The notes under the pieces were generated by a model that did not search any database, was not told the DNA's origin, and worked only from the letters and a program-made list of their open reading frames with translations. Below, piece by piece: positions 10,698 to 19,140 of a stretch of 64,000 nucleotides of DNA. The stretch is from the NCBI RefSeq assembly GCF_024653915.1, contig NZ_JANLGY010000013.1, positions 245,308 through 309,307 of the forward strand. The letters are read 5' to 3'. This stretch comes from Sulfuricaulis sp. (GTDB taxonomy: Bacteria > Pseudomonadota > Gammaproteobacteria > Acidiferrobacterales > Sulfurifustaceae). The translations under genes and the position numbers were made by a program. Each line of letters starts with the position of its first letter. Position 1 is the stretch's first letter.

Positions 10698-11117
10698 ATG
10701 TTTGACATCGGCTTTTCCGAACTGGTGGCGGTCGGCCTGATTGCGTTAATCGTGCTGGGCCCGAAGCGGCTGCCCGAGGTGGCGCGCACTGCCGGCCGCT
10801 GGATGGGGCAATTGCGGCGCTTCATCGCTGACGTCAAGCAGGATATCGACCGCGAGGTCAATTCCGAAGATCTGGCGGAACTGCGCAAGCTCAAGCTGGA
10901 GCTGAACGACACTCGCCGGATGATGCAGAACACATCGGGCGAGCTGGTGAAGGGGTTTACGGAAATCACGCCCGAGCCTTCCAGTCCCACGATTCATTCC
11001 CCGGAAACAACGGCATTGCCGCACACGTCGTTCGAAAATGCGAAGCGCAGCCGTGCCCGCGCTAAATCTGGGACGGGAAAAAAACATGGCAAAGCCCGAA
11101 AAGCCCGGCGCCGCTGA
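10698..11117 (+). CDS. tatB: Sec-independent protein translocase subunit TatB
   Basis: A 139-residue protein with the TatB-type N-terminus MFDIGFSELVAVGLIALIVLG, then PKRLPEVARTAGRW and an amphipathic helix, ending in a lysine/arginine-rich tail. With TatC it forms the receptor for twin-arginine signal peptides. The tatC start lies inside its 3' end (32-base overlap). Confidence 0.96.
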   Translation: MFDIGFSELVAVGLIALIVLGPKRLPEVARTAGRWMGQLRRFIADVKQDIDREVNSEDLAELRKLKLELNDTRRMMQNTSGELVKGFTEITPEPSSPTIHSPETTALPHTSFENAKRSRARAKSGTGKKHGKARKARRR

Positions 11118-11895
11118 AGGCAGCCTGATTTCGCACCTGCTGGAGCTGCGCGACCGCCTGCTCTACTCGGTGATTACTATTGCCGTGGTGTTCTTCGGAT
11201 TGATTCCGTTTGCGAGCGAAGTGTACACGGTGGTGGCCAAGCCGCTGATGGGTGTGTTGCCGGCCGGCGCCACCATGATCGCCACCGAAGTGGCCTCGCC
11301 GTTCCTCACGCCCATCAAGCTCACGCTCGCCGTGGCGATTGTGATCACGATTCCTTTCCTGTTGTATCAGCTGTGGGCCTTTGTGGCGCCGGGCCTGTAC
11401 AAGCACGAGCGGCGGCTGGTGTTCCCGCTGCTGCTGTCTAGCACCATTTTGTTTTACGGCGGCATGGCTTTCGCCTATTTCGTGGTATTCCCCATGGCGT
11501 TCGGATTTTTCGTGCATGCGCTCCCGCCGGGCGTGACTATGATGACGGACATCCGTTCCTACATGGACTTCGTGTTTTCCATGTTCTTTGCCTTCGGCAT
11601 TGCCTTCGAGGTGCCGATCGCGGTGATCCTGCTGGCGCGCATGGGCGTGATCAACCCCGACACGCTGGGGCAGAAGCGGCCCTACGTGATCCTGTGGGCC
11701 TTCATCGTGGCCGCGGTCATCACGCCGCCGGATGTTTTCTCGCAGTTTTTTCTGGCTGTCCCGATGATCATATTGTTCGAGGTCGGCCTTTTCGTCGCGC
11801 GCTTGATGAAACGCGCCGCTGACGCCGCCGTGGACAGTGGCCGGCGCAATCTGACCGAAGACGAGATCGAGGCCGAGTTCAACAAGCAGGATTAG
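11086..11895 (+). CDS. tatC: Sec-independent protein translocase subunit TatC
   Basis: A 269-residue inner-membrane protein with six transmembrane segments and the family motif HLLELRDRLLYS at the N-terminus, plus LYKHERR and the conserved FAFGIAFEVP helix. Start ATG 11086 (MAKPEKPGAAEGS), chosen because upstream residues read through tatB. It recognises the RR motif of folded cargo; two likely clients, the Rieske protein and a hydrogenase small subunit, are in this window. Confidence 0.96.
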   Translation: MAKPEKPGAAEGSLISHLLELRDRLLYSVITIAVVFFGLIPFASEVYTVVAKPLMGVLPAGATMIATEVASPFLTPIKLTLAVAIVITIPFLLYQLWAFVAPGLYKHERRLVFPLLLSSTILFYGGMAFAYFVVFPMAFGFFVHALPPGVTMMTDIRSYMDFVFSMFFAFGIAFEVPIAVILLARMGVINPDTLGQKRPYVILWAFIVAAVITPPDVFSQFFLAVPMIILFEVGLFVARLMKRAADAAVDSGRRNLTEDEIEAEFNKQD

Positions 11896-11938
11896 GTTTT
11901 TTTCAGGCCAGTAAACGTCAGGGGAGCATACGAGCAGG

Positions 11939-13108
11939 TTATTTTGTGACTGCCGCGCGCGCCGGACGCTCGATGGCCGTGGCTTCCAGCATTATCGATT
12001 TTCCCTCGCGCAGTACTTCCATCTTTACGCGACTGCCGGGCTTGCGGCTGGAGATTATCAGCAGGGCCTCACGTGCCTCGATGATTCTTTTGCCATCGAT
12101 GGCGATCAGCACGTCTCCCGGTTGCAGGCCCGCGTTATGTGCGGGACCACCGCGCACCACGCCAACCACCACCACACCGGTGGTATTCTTGAGTTCGAGC
12201 GCACGTGCAATTTGTGGGGTAATCGATTGCGCCTCGACGCCGAGCCAGCCGCGCCGCGGGCGGCCATGTTCGATGATTTCTTCCATCACATTCTGGGCGA
12301 GGCTGGTGGGTATGGCGAAACCGATGCCCTGGTTACCGCCACTGCGCGAGAAGATGGCGGTGTTGATGCCGACCAGGTGGCCCTCGGCGTCGATCAGCGC
12401 GCCGCCCGAATTACCCGGGTTGATGGCGGCGTCGGTCTGAATAAAATTCTCAAAGGTGTTGATACCGAGCTTGTTGCGGCCGGTGGCGCTGACGATGCCC
12501 ATGGTCACGGTCTGTCCCACGCCGAAGGGATTGCCGATGGCCAGCACCACGTCGCCGACGCGCAGGTTGTCGGAGTGACCGAGCGTCATCACCGGCAGCA
12601 TCTTGAGATCGATTTTCAGCACCGCGACATCCGTTTCCGGATCGCTGCCCACCACCTTGGCCTGCACCATGCGCCCGTCCTGCAGAGATACCTGAATCGC
12701 ATCCGCGCCCTGAATGACATGGTGATTCGTCAGGATGTATCCCTGCTCGCTCATGATGACGCCGGAGCCGAGGCTGGTCTCGACGCGCTTGCGCGGTGTG
12801 ATCAGATTGTTGCCGCCACCGAAGAACTGGCGGAATGCCGGGTCATCGAAGAACGGATGCGGTCGAACGGTGACCACCTTGGCGGTGTTGATGTTGACCA
12901 CCGCAGGTGAGGCCTTGTCCACCGCCGTCGCATAGGAGTAGGGTCCGCCGGCCGGCCGTGGCGAGGTCTCGGGTGTGGTCTGGCGGATTTCCACGGTCGT
13001 GGTTTCTTGCCCGGCGATCTGTGGCCAGAAATACATTACGACAAAGGCCAGGGCCAGCCCCAGGACAATGGCTTGGGTCAGGTAAGACAAGGTATGGCGC
13101 GAAATCAT
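11939..13108 (-). CDS. degS: Periplasmic trypsin-like serine protease, DegS/AlgW type
   Basis: A 389-residue protein with an N-terminal membrane anchor (LTQAIVLGLALAFVVMYFW), a chymotrypsin-fold domain with His in LTNHHVIQGAD, Asp in DPETDVAVLKID and Ser in NPGNSGGALID, and a single C-terminal PDZ domain (residues ~290-370). One PDZ plus a membrane anchor is the DegS/AlgW plan rather than DegP/DegQ. By family role it senses misfolded outer-membrane proteins and starts anti-sigma factor cleavage. It is convergent with tatC and divergent from petA. Confidence 0.92.
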   Translation of the reverse strand: MISRHTLSYLTQAIVLGLALAFVVMYFWPQIAGQETTTVEIRQTTPETSPRPAGGPYSYATAVDKASPAVVNINTAKVVTVRPHPFFDDPAFRQFFGGGNNLITPRKRVETSLGSGVIMSEQGYILTNHHVIQGADAIQVSLQDGRMVQAKVVGSDPETDVAVLKIDLKMLPVMTLGHSDNLRVGDVVLAIGNPFGVGQTVTMGIVSATGRNKLGINTFENFIQTDAAINPGNSGGALIDAEGHLVGINTAIFSRSGGNQGIGFAIPTSLAQNVMEEIIEHGRPRRGWLGVEAQSITPQIARALELKNTTGVVVVGVVRGGPAHNAGLQPGDVLIAIDGKRIIEAREALLIISSRKPGSRVKMEVLREGKSIMLEATAIERPARAAVTK

Positions 13109-13237
13109 GTTCTATACGTAAACCAGGATTGGTGGGCGATGATTCTATCTGATGTCCCGGTCCGCGCGCTCCATCATGGCCATATGGCGGATATCGGGGT
13201 TTCTTCGGAAAAAATGTACGCGATTTGATTTAAGCGC

Positions 13238-13264
13238 TTGACTCCGGCAGGGATGATATATAAT
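13238..13264 (+). promoter_or_regulatory. Putative sigma-70 promoter for petABC
   Basis: TTGACT (13238-13243) and TATAAT (13259-13264) are separated by 15 bases, a little short of the 17-base optimum but both boxes are near consensus. The predicted start leaves a leader of ~110 bases before petA. Confidence 0.6.
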
Positions 13265-13380
13265 CCTATGCGCCGTTTTCAGGGCCTGACTCGTAACGAT
13301 TAATTGGCTGATTCGCATTATAAAATTACGCCAGTGCGCGTGATTTTTTATTTTCTGCTCTACCAGATTGAGGGGGTTTC

Positions 13381-13980
13381 ATGGGTGAAGAGGTTGTCAA
13401 TCCGCGCCGCCGGCGCTTGCTGGCGATCACCAGCGGATTAGGAGTGGTTGGAACGGCCTTTGCGCTCACCCCCTTCGTCCTCAGCATGTTCCCGAGCGCG
13501 CGCGCCAGGGCCGCCGGCGCGCCGGTCGAGGTCGATATCAGCAAGCTCGAGTCCGGCCAGTTGCTCACGGTCGAGTGGCAGGGCAAGCCGGTGTGGATCC
13601 TGCGCCGTACGCCAGCCATGCTGAAGTCACTTCCCGAAGCTGAACCGCTTCTGGCCGATCCGGGGTCCAAAGTCGTCGACCAGCAACCTTCTTATGCGCA
13701 AAACGGGGCGCGCTCCATCAAGCCGGAAATCCTCGTGCTGGTCGGTATCTGCACGCATCTGGGCTGTTCGCCCGACAGGCGTCTCGACGCCGGTATTGCC
13801 TCGGGTCTCGGTGACGACTGGAAGGGCGGGTTTTTCTGCCCCTGCCACGGTTCCAAGTTCGATCTCGCCGGTCGCGTTTTCAAGAACGTCCCGGCGCCCA
13901 CCAATCTGGTGGTGCCACCACATGGCTATCTCTCCGACACGCGCATTATCATTGGCGCTGACCAGAAAGGAGCCGCGTAA
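13381..13980 (+). CDS. petA: Ubiquinol-cytochrome c reductase, Rieske iron-sulfur subunit
   Basis: A 199-residue protein with a twin-arginine anchor (NPRRRRLLAITSGLG then a membrane helix) and the Rieske [2Fe-2S] site CTHLGCSP (~residues 124-131) and CPCHGSKFD (~152-160). It takes an electron from ubiquinol at the Qo site and passes it to cytochrome c1. It is the first gene of petABC, overlapping petB by one base, and a likely Tat substrate of the TatABC system encoded 1.5 kb upstream. Confidence 0.97.
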   Translation: MGEEVVNPRRRRLLAITSGLGVVGTAFALTPFVLSMFPSARARAAGAPVEVDISKLESGQLLTVEWQGKPVWILRRTPAMLKSLPEAEPLLADPGSKVVDQQPSYAQNGARSIKPEILVLVGICTHLGCSPDRRLDAGIASGLGDDWKGGFFCPCHGSKFDLAGRVFKNVPAPTNLVVPPHGYLSDTRIIIGADQKGAA

Positions 13981-15233
13981 TGGAAAAGCTGCTGACCTGG
14001 ATTGACGACCGTTTCCCTCTGACCAAAGTCTGGAAAGAGCATCTCGCCGAATACTACGCGCCCAAGAATTTCAATTTCTGGTATTACTTCGGGTCGCTGG
14101 CGCTGCTGGTGTTGGTGATGCAGATCGTCACCGGTATTTTCCTCACCATGCATTACAAGCCGGACACGCAGCTGGCGTTCGCCTCCGTCGAGTACATCAT
14201 GCGCGACGTGGACTGGGGCTGGCTGATCCGCTACATGCACTCCACCGGCGCCTCTTTCTTCTTTATCGTCGTGTACCTGCACATGTTCCGCGCCATGCTC
14301 TACGGTTCGTACCAGAAACCGCGCGAGCTCATCTGGCTGTTCGGCGTAGTCATCTTCGTCGCGCTCATGGCCGAGGCCTTCATGGGCTATCTGCTGCCGT
14401 GGGGCAATATGTCCTACTGGGGCGCGCAGGTGATCATCTCGCTGTTTGACGCCATCCCGGTGATAGGCCCGACACTGTCCGAATGGATACGTGGTGACTT
14501 CGTGGTGGCTGACGCAACGCTCAACCGCTTCTTCGCGTTCCATGTCATTGCCATCCCGCTGGTCCTGGTGGCGCTGGTGTTTGTGCACATCGTGGCCCTG
14601 CACAAGGTCGGCTCGAACAACCCGGACGGCGTCGAGATCAAGAAAAAGAAGGGGCCGGACGGCCACCCGCTCGACGGCATCCCGTTCCATCCCTATTACA
14701 CGGTGAAGGATATCGTCGGCGTGACGGTGTTTCTCATGCTGTTCTCGGCCGTGATGTTCTTCGCGCCGGAGCTGTGGGGCTGGTTCCTCGAACCCGACAA
14801 CTTCGTGCCGGCCAACATCCTGCAGACGCCCACGGAGATCGTGCCGCTGTGGTACTTCACCCCCTTTTACTCGATTCTGCGCGCCAACGTGTATAACTTC
14901 CTGTGGGTCGACGCCAAAATCTGGGGCGTGGTCTTCATGGGGCTGTCTATCGTGGTGTTTTTCTTTCTACCCTGGCTGGATCGTTCCCCGGTCAAATCCA
15001 TCCGCTACCGCGGCGGGAAATATAAAACCGCCCTCGCCATTTTCGTGGTGAGCTTCTTCATTCTGGGATATCTGGGCACCAAGAGTCCGGAAGTGATCAG
15101 CCTGTTCTGGGTCAAGAACGTGTACTGGGTGCAGGGCTTCACGGTCCTGTACTTCGCTTTCTTCTTCCTGATGCCGTGGTACACCAAATATGACAAGACC
15201 AAGCCGGTGCCGGAAAGGGTGACCTCGAAATGA
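13980..15233 (+). CDS. petB: Ubiquinol-cytochrome c reductase, cytochrome b subunit
   Basis: A 417-residue membrane protein with the full-length cytochrome b plan (eight helices). Haem-ligand histidines lie in HSTGASFFFIVVYLHMFR and HVIAIPLVLVALVFVH (14 residues apart each). The Qo motif is TEIVPLWYFTPFYSIL, where PEWY is changed to PLWY (Pro-Leu-Trp-Tyr), a substitution worth noting. Operon with petA and petC (ATGA overlap). Confidence 0.96.
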   Translation: MEKLLTWIDDRFPLTKVWKEHLAEYYAPKNFNFWYYFGSLALLVLVMQIVTGIFLTMHYKPDTQLAFASVEYIMRDVDWGWLIRYMHSTGASFFFIVVYLHMFRAMLYGSYQKPRELIWLFGVVIFVALMAEAFMGYLLPWGNMSYWGAQVIISLFDAIPVIGPTLSEWIRGDFVVADATLNRFFAFHVIAIPLVLVALVFVHIVALHKVGSNNPDGVEIKKKKGPDGHPLDGIPFHPYYTVKDIVGVTVFLMLFSAVMFFAPELWGWFLEPDNFVPANILQTPTEIVPLWYFTPFYSILRANVYNFLWVDAKIWGVVFMGLSIVVFFFLPWLDRSPVKSIRYRGGKYKTALAIFVVSFFILGYLGTKSPEVISLFWVKNVYWVQGFTVLYFAFFFLMPWYTKYDKTKPVPERVTSK

Positions 15234-15973
15234 AAAAGCTCCTGATGTTGGTGGTCATCCTGGGTCTGCCGGCCGGCGTGTTCGCGTCGGGCGGACATAA
15301 ATCCTGCGGCACGGTCGAGTGCGATCCCGTCGATGTCGATCTCAGCGACAGGGCCTCGCTGCAACGTGGGGCGCGCATTTTTGTCAACTACTGCCTGTCC
15401 TGTCACAGCGCGAGTTACATGCGCTACAACCGCATGGGCCGCGATCTCGGCATCAGCGACGAGCTGGTCAAGGACAATCTGCTGTTTGCCGCCGACAAGG
15501 TGGGCGACCTGATGAAGGCGGTGATGCCCAGGGAAGACGCGCGCGACTGGTTCGGAGTGGCCCCACCCGATCTGTCGTTGATCGCGCGTTCGCGCAAGCC
15601 GGCCTGGGTCTACACCTACATGCGCAGTTTCTATCGCGACAACAAGTCGCCGTCTGGCTGGAACAACACGGTGTTCGCGCACGTGGCCATGCCCCACGTG
15701 CTGTATGAGTGGCAGGGCGATCAACGCGCTGTGTTCAAGAAGGACGCCCACGGCGCCGAGGTGTTCGAGCGCCTCGAGCTGGAACGTGTTGGTACCATGG
15801 ACAAGAAGGATTACGACCGCGCCATGCGCGACCTGACGAATTTCCTGGTTTATCTTGGCGAGCCGGCCAAGTTGGTGCGTTACGAGCTCGGCATCTACGT
15901 GCTCATTTTCCTGGCGGTATTCCTGGTGTTTGCCTATCTGCTCAAGAAGGAATACTGGAAGGACATCCACTGA
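15230..15973 (+). CDS. petC: Ubiquinol-cytochrome c reductase, cytochrome c1 subunit
   Basis: A 247-residue protein with a cleavable signal peptide (MKKLLMLVVILGLPAGVFA), the haem c site CLSCHSASYMRYNRMG (~residues 55-70), a distal methionine region (HVAMPHVLYEW) and a C-terminal membrane anchor (YVLIFLAVFLVFAYLLKK). It passes electrons from the Rieske protein to soluble cytochrome c. Confidence 0.97.
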   Translation: MKKLLMLVVILGLPAGVFASGGHKSCGTVECDPVDVDLSDRASLQRGARIFVNYCLSCHSASYMRYNRMGRDLGISDELVKDNLLFAADKVGDLMKAVMPREDARDWFGVAPPDLSLIARSRKPAWVYTYMRSFYRDNKSPSGWNNTVFAHVAMPHVLYEWQGDQRAVFKKDAHGAEVFERLELERVGTMDKKDYDRAMRDLTNFLVYLGEPAKLVRYELGIYVLIFLAVFLVFAYLLKKEYWKDIH

Positions 15974-16022
15974 TTCAGCAAAACAATTCACGGACAGCGG
16001 CGGTGAGTCGCCCCGGAGAGAC

Positions 16023-16676
16023 ATGATAGATAAAAATGCAATGAACACGCCCGCGGCGCGCAAGCCCATCATGACGCTGTACTCGGGCACGTCCGATCCC
16101 TGGAGCCAGCGCACACGCATCGTCCTGTTCGAGAAGGACATCGACTGCCAGATAGTGGACGTTGACGTCGCCAAAAAACCGCGCGAGCTGGGCGAGCTCA
16201 ACCCCTACAACCAGGTGCCGACCATCGTGGATCGCGACCTGGTGCTGTACGAATCCAACATCATTAATGAATATCTCGATGAGCGCCTGCCACACCCGCC
16301 GCTGATGCCGGTGGACCCGGTGTCGCGCGCCCGTGCCCGGCTCATGCTGGTGCGTTTTGACCGCGACTGGTACAGCCTGATCCATGACATCACCGGGGGC
16401 GACAAGAAATCCGCCACGCGCGCGCGCCACACGCTGCGCGACGGGCTGACGGTGATCTCGCCGATCTTCAAGGAGCAGGCGTTTGCGCTGGGCGATGAAT
16501 TTTCGCTGGTCGATTGCTCGCTCGCGCCGCTGTTGTGGCGGCTGGATCACTGGAACATCGATTTGCCGCGCCAGGCCAAGCCCATCCTCGATTACGCCAC
16601 GAAACTGTTTCAGCGCAAATCCTTCAAGTTGTCGCTGACCGAGGCGGAAAAGGCGATGCACTCCTCTACCCGGTGA
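16023..16676 (+). CDS. sspA: Stringent starvation protein A (GST-fold RNA polymerase-associated protein)
   Basis: A 217-residue glutathione S-transferase-fold protein with a thioredoxin-like N-terminal domain (MTLYSGTSDPWSQRTRIVLFE; a serine/tryptophan replaces a catalytic cysteine) and an all-helical C-terminal domain. SspA proteins bind RNA polymerase and alter promoter use under stress. Start ATG 16023; its position between petC and sspB is the standard proteobacterial order. Confidence 0.93.
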   Translation: MIDKNAMNTPAARKPIMTLYSGTSDPWSQRTRIVLFEKDIDCQIVDVDVAKKPRELGELNPYNQVPTIVDRDLVLYESNIINEYLDERLPHPPLMPVDPVSRARARLMLVRFDRDWYSLIHDITGGDKKSATRARHTLRDGLTVISPIFKEQAFALGDEFSLVDCSLAPLLWRLDHWNIDLPRQAKPILDYATKLFQRKSFKLSLTEAEKAMHSSTR

Positions 16677-16725
16677 AGCGACAGACCCGGCGCCCGATTT
16701 GTTCCCGCACGCTGCCCCGCGGCGC

Positions 16726-17124
16726 ATGACCCCGATCAAGCTTTATCTTCTGCGCGCCGTCTACGACTGGGCGGTGGACAACAATTTCACGCCGCAGGTA
16801 CTGGTGGAAGCCACCGCTGCCGGTGTGAAGGTCCCGACGAATTACATTCAGGACGGCCGCATCGTGCTGAACATTAACCCGAGTGCCGTGGGCCAATTCG
16901 AATTCGCCGCCGAGGCTCTGCGGTTTTCGGCCCGTTTCGGTGGCCGCAGCTTTTCCGTCGAAGTCCCGTACCCCGCCGTGCTCGCGATTTACGCGCGCGA
17001 GAACAACCAGGGCATCACGTTTCCCGAATTGCCGTCCGGTGACAAGCCGGACCCCGATCCGGAGAGCAGTCCGCCGGACAGCAAGCCGCCGGGCAAGGGC
17101 CCCAGCTTGCGCGTCGTGAAATAG
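16726..17124 (+). CDS. sspB: ClpXP protease specificity-enhancing factor SspB
   Basis: A 132-residue protein with the conserved N-terminal helix IKLYLLRAVYDWAVDNNFTP, VPTNYIQDGRIVLNI and FGGRSFSVEVP. It tethers ssrA-tagged proteins to ClpXP. The acidic/proline-rich tail ending LRVVK is the ClpX-binding XB motif type. The tag is encoded by tmRNA, the 3' end of which lies at the far right of this window. Start ATG 16726. Confidence 0.93.
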   Translation: MTPIKLYLLRAVYDWAVDNNFTPQVLVEATAAGVKVPTNYIQDGRIVLNINPSAVGQFEFAAEALRFSARFGGRSFSVEVPYPAVLAIYARENNQGITFPELPSGDKPDPDPESSPPDSKPPGKGPSLRVVK

Positions 17125-17205
17125 CGCGCACGTCGTGCGGTTCACGCCGTCGATACAACGATCGTGTCCGGCGCCAGTTTTTTGGGTTATGTTAAAGATA
17201 AAATT

Positions 17206-17330
17206 GGACAGGATTTACAGGATTAAAACAGGATTTAATTTTAAGAAATTATAATCCCCCCAAGTCTTTAATCCTGTGAATCCTGTGAATCCTGTGAATC
17301 CTGAGAAATCCTGTTAATCCTGTCTATTGT
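17206..17330. repeat. Intergenic inverted repeat, 'CAGGATT' family, copy 2
   Basis: Units ACAGGATTT, ACAGGATTA, ACAGGATTT are followed after ~30 AT-rich bases by at least five inverted AATCCTGTG/AATCCTGAG units. Same family as 5276-5367 and 44715-44820, here with an expanded right arm. It fills most of the 223-base gap after sspB. Confidence 0.85.
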
Positions 17331-17347
17331 TTTTCAGGAGACGAACC

Positions 17348-17650
17348 ATGCAAGCCATCAAATTTCTTCTGATTCTTTCCGTGATGTTCATGATTGTCCC
17401 GGTGCGTGCCGCCGACAAGGCAATACCGGAAAATGCCGAAGCGCAAAAGAAAGAAGACTCGCGCAAGCGCGCCGAACGGCCAAAACGTGAGGCGATAAAG
17501 CTCTCGCCGCATGCGCGCGAATCAGCCCCGCGACCGGACGAGAGCGGGAAGATGAAAAAAGTGGCCCCACCGCGCGCGGAATCGCCGTTGCAGAATGTGC
17601 CGGCGCTCATGCAGCCGCCACCCGGCGTCCCGCCAAAGCCATCAAAATAG
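17348..17650 (+). CDS. Small secreted charged/proline-rich protein of unknown function
   Basis: A 100-residue product: signal peptide (MQAIKFLLILSVMFMIVPVRA), then a low-complexity chain rich in Lys, Arg, Glu and Pro ending in a PPPGVPPKPSK tail. No catalytic motif is visible. Start ATG 17348 has a good AGGAG site (TTTTCAGGAGACGAACC). It is bracketed by two different intergenic repeats. Periplasmic location is inferred. Confidence 0.6.
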   Translation: MQAIKFLLILSVMFMIVPVRAADKAIPENAEAQKKEDSRKRAERPKREAIKLSPHARESAPRPDESGKMKKVAPPRAESPLQNVPALMQPPPGVPPKPSK

Positions 17651-17658
17651 ACAGCAGG

Positions 17659-17732
17659 GTAGCCCGGATGAAATGAAATGGAATCCGGGAAAATAATATT
17701 TCCCGCATTCTGTTTCGCTTCATGCGGGCTAC
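17659..17732. repeat. Intergenic palindromic repeat, 'GTAGCCCGGATG' family
   Basis: GTAGCCCGGATG...AATCCGGGAA faces TTCCCGCATTC...CATGCGGGCTAC. The 74-base element is an inverted repeat with mismatches; similar GTAGCCCGGATG palindromes are scattered through many proteobacterial genomes. It lies immediately upstream of the macrodomain gene. Confidence 0.8.
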
Positions 17733-17745
17733 CGAGGAAGCTCCC

Positions 17746-18237
<492 letters not shown>

Positions 18238-18259
18238 GGGCGCGATTTATCGCGCCCAG
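18238..18259. repeat. Short perfect palindrome GGGCGCGAT/ATCGCGCCC
   Basis: GGGGCGCGATTTATCGCGCCC directly follows the macrodomain stop codon; a second hairpin, GCCGCCTTCGGCGGC, begins ~12 bases later (18262-18276). Both may act in transcript 3'-end formation. No U-run follows, so neither is a standard terminator. Confidence 0.6.
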
Positions 18260-18276
18260 TTGAGCCGCCTTCGGCG

Positions 18277-18666
18277 GCGTATTTATTTGCGGTTCCCCGC
18301 ACCGTGCGCGGTGCTCGGATGCGCCATACGGGGTAAGAGCAACACCTTTTCCTGCCGGGGTTACCGTGACGGGATGGATGCCTTGACCGGGAACGAGACA
18401 GAGGGGCAGTTGCAGTGTTATTGGGAGCCATCCTCACTGTCCCTCGGGATTGCTTGAATTGATTGGCAAATTCGCCTCAATTCTTTGCGGGCATATTCAT
18501 GTTATACGGCGGTTTGCCAGTTTCTTGCATGTTATCTTGCAATCTTGCAGCCTATCTCCGGAACGCTTGCCCACAGACAAGGTGCAAGCGCATGATTTGA
18601 CGGAGTTAGCTTCGATAACATGAGTCGTATAACGTTAATAACAGTCAATATGTCGTCTAATCATCG
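18277..18666. other. ~390-base gap without a convincing gene
   Basis: No frame gives a recognisable protein on either strand; the one short frame (18260-18457) has no RBS or family resemblance. A CGCTTGC/GCAAGCG stem lies at 18564-18590. The last ~60 bases contain several TAAC/GTTA boxes (TATAACGTTAATAAC, CTAATCATCGTTAGG) resembling an integron attI. No integrase remnant was recognised. Confidence 0.5.
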
Positions 18667-18672
18667 TTAGGT
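18640..18672 (+). other. Possible attI-like site at left end of cassette array
   Basis: TCTAATCATCGTTAGGT contains a CTAAT and a GTTAGGT core box in opposite orientation, as in a simple integron recombination site. It precedes the first cassette, and no folded attC arm structure is seen here, which favours attI over attC. Degenerate or coincidental sequence is possible. Confidence 0.35.
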
Positions 18673-19134
18673 GCCATTGACACGTACATTCGCTTGGGGA
18701 GAACTCTCTATGAGGTTCGCATCTATTACTATTCTCGCCACAACCACGCTGCTGGCGACAGCCTTGGCCAGTGTCAGCGCAGCGCCAGCTGTCGGCGCCG
18801 CCCCGAAGGGCGATCCCACAGCAGTTGCTACCAAGATCATCAAGTACAACTTCCCAGAGTGTAAGCGCGTCTCTAGTGCCACGCGCAGATCCGATGGTTC
18901 GATTCGGGCGAAATGCGATGGCGTCGATTACCTTGTCTTCACTGTATTCAACGCCAAAGAAGGCAAGACAATAGAGGTCGCATTGAACTGCACAGCAGCA
19001 AAGGCCCTTTTGAACATCTCCTGCTAACGTCGCGAAGCGAAAATGGTACCTAACCCGTCACTCAACCCGACCGGATTCCAGCAGGGCGGCTCGCTTCGCT
19101 TGTTTTGTCTGGGGCCGGCGGGTTAGTTCTGGCG
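18667..19134 (+). mobile_element. Integron gene cassette 1
   Basis: It begins just inside a GTTAGGT box (18666-18672) and ends in an attC whose outer box ACCTAAC (19048-19054) is its exact reverse complement, as expected for a cassette that circularises on its own ends. It carries one short secreted-protein gene in the usual orientation. Confidence 0.85.
18710..19027 (+). CDS. Small secreted protein of unknown function (cassette-borne)
   Basis: A 105-residue product with a clear signal peptide (MRFASITILATTTLLATALASVSAAPAVGA) and a mature part with three cysteines (PECKRV, RAKCDGVDY, LNC..LLNISC). I recognise no family. Start ATG 18710 has GGGGAGAA upstream. It is the only gene of integron cassette 1 and ends 20 bases before the attC. 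Confidence 0.65.
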   Translation: MRFASITILATTTLLATALASVSAAPAVGAAPKGDPTAVATKIIKYNFPECKRVSSATRRSDGSIRAKCDGVDYLVFTVFNAKEGKTIEVALNCTAAKALLNISC

Positions 19135-19140
19135 TTAGGC
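19048..19140 (+). repeat. attC recombination site of cassette 1
   Basis: R'' box ACCTAAC (19048) and R' box GTTAGGC (19134) bound 93 bases. Inner arms CACTCAACCCGACCGG and GCCGGCGGGTTAGT are complementary apart from extra unpaired bases, the asymmetry that lets the integrase read the folded bottom strand. Confidence 0.85.

Noticed and set aside
13224..13242. TTGATTTAAGCGCTTGAC before petA considered as an FNR box
   Set aside because: The second half does not fit ATCAA at the required spacing.
17206..17330. Tandem short units considered as a CRISPR array
   Set aside because: Units are ~9 bases, contiguous without unique spacers, and inverted halves are present; no cas genes.
18260..18457. 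Short frame after the macrodomain gene
   Set aside because: No RBS, starts inside a hairpin, no resemblance to any family.
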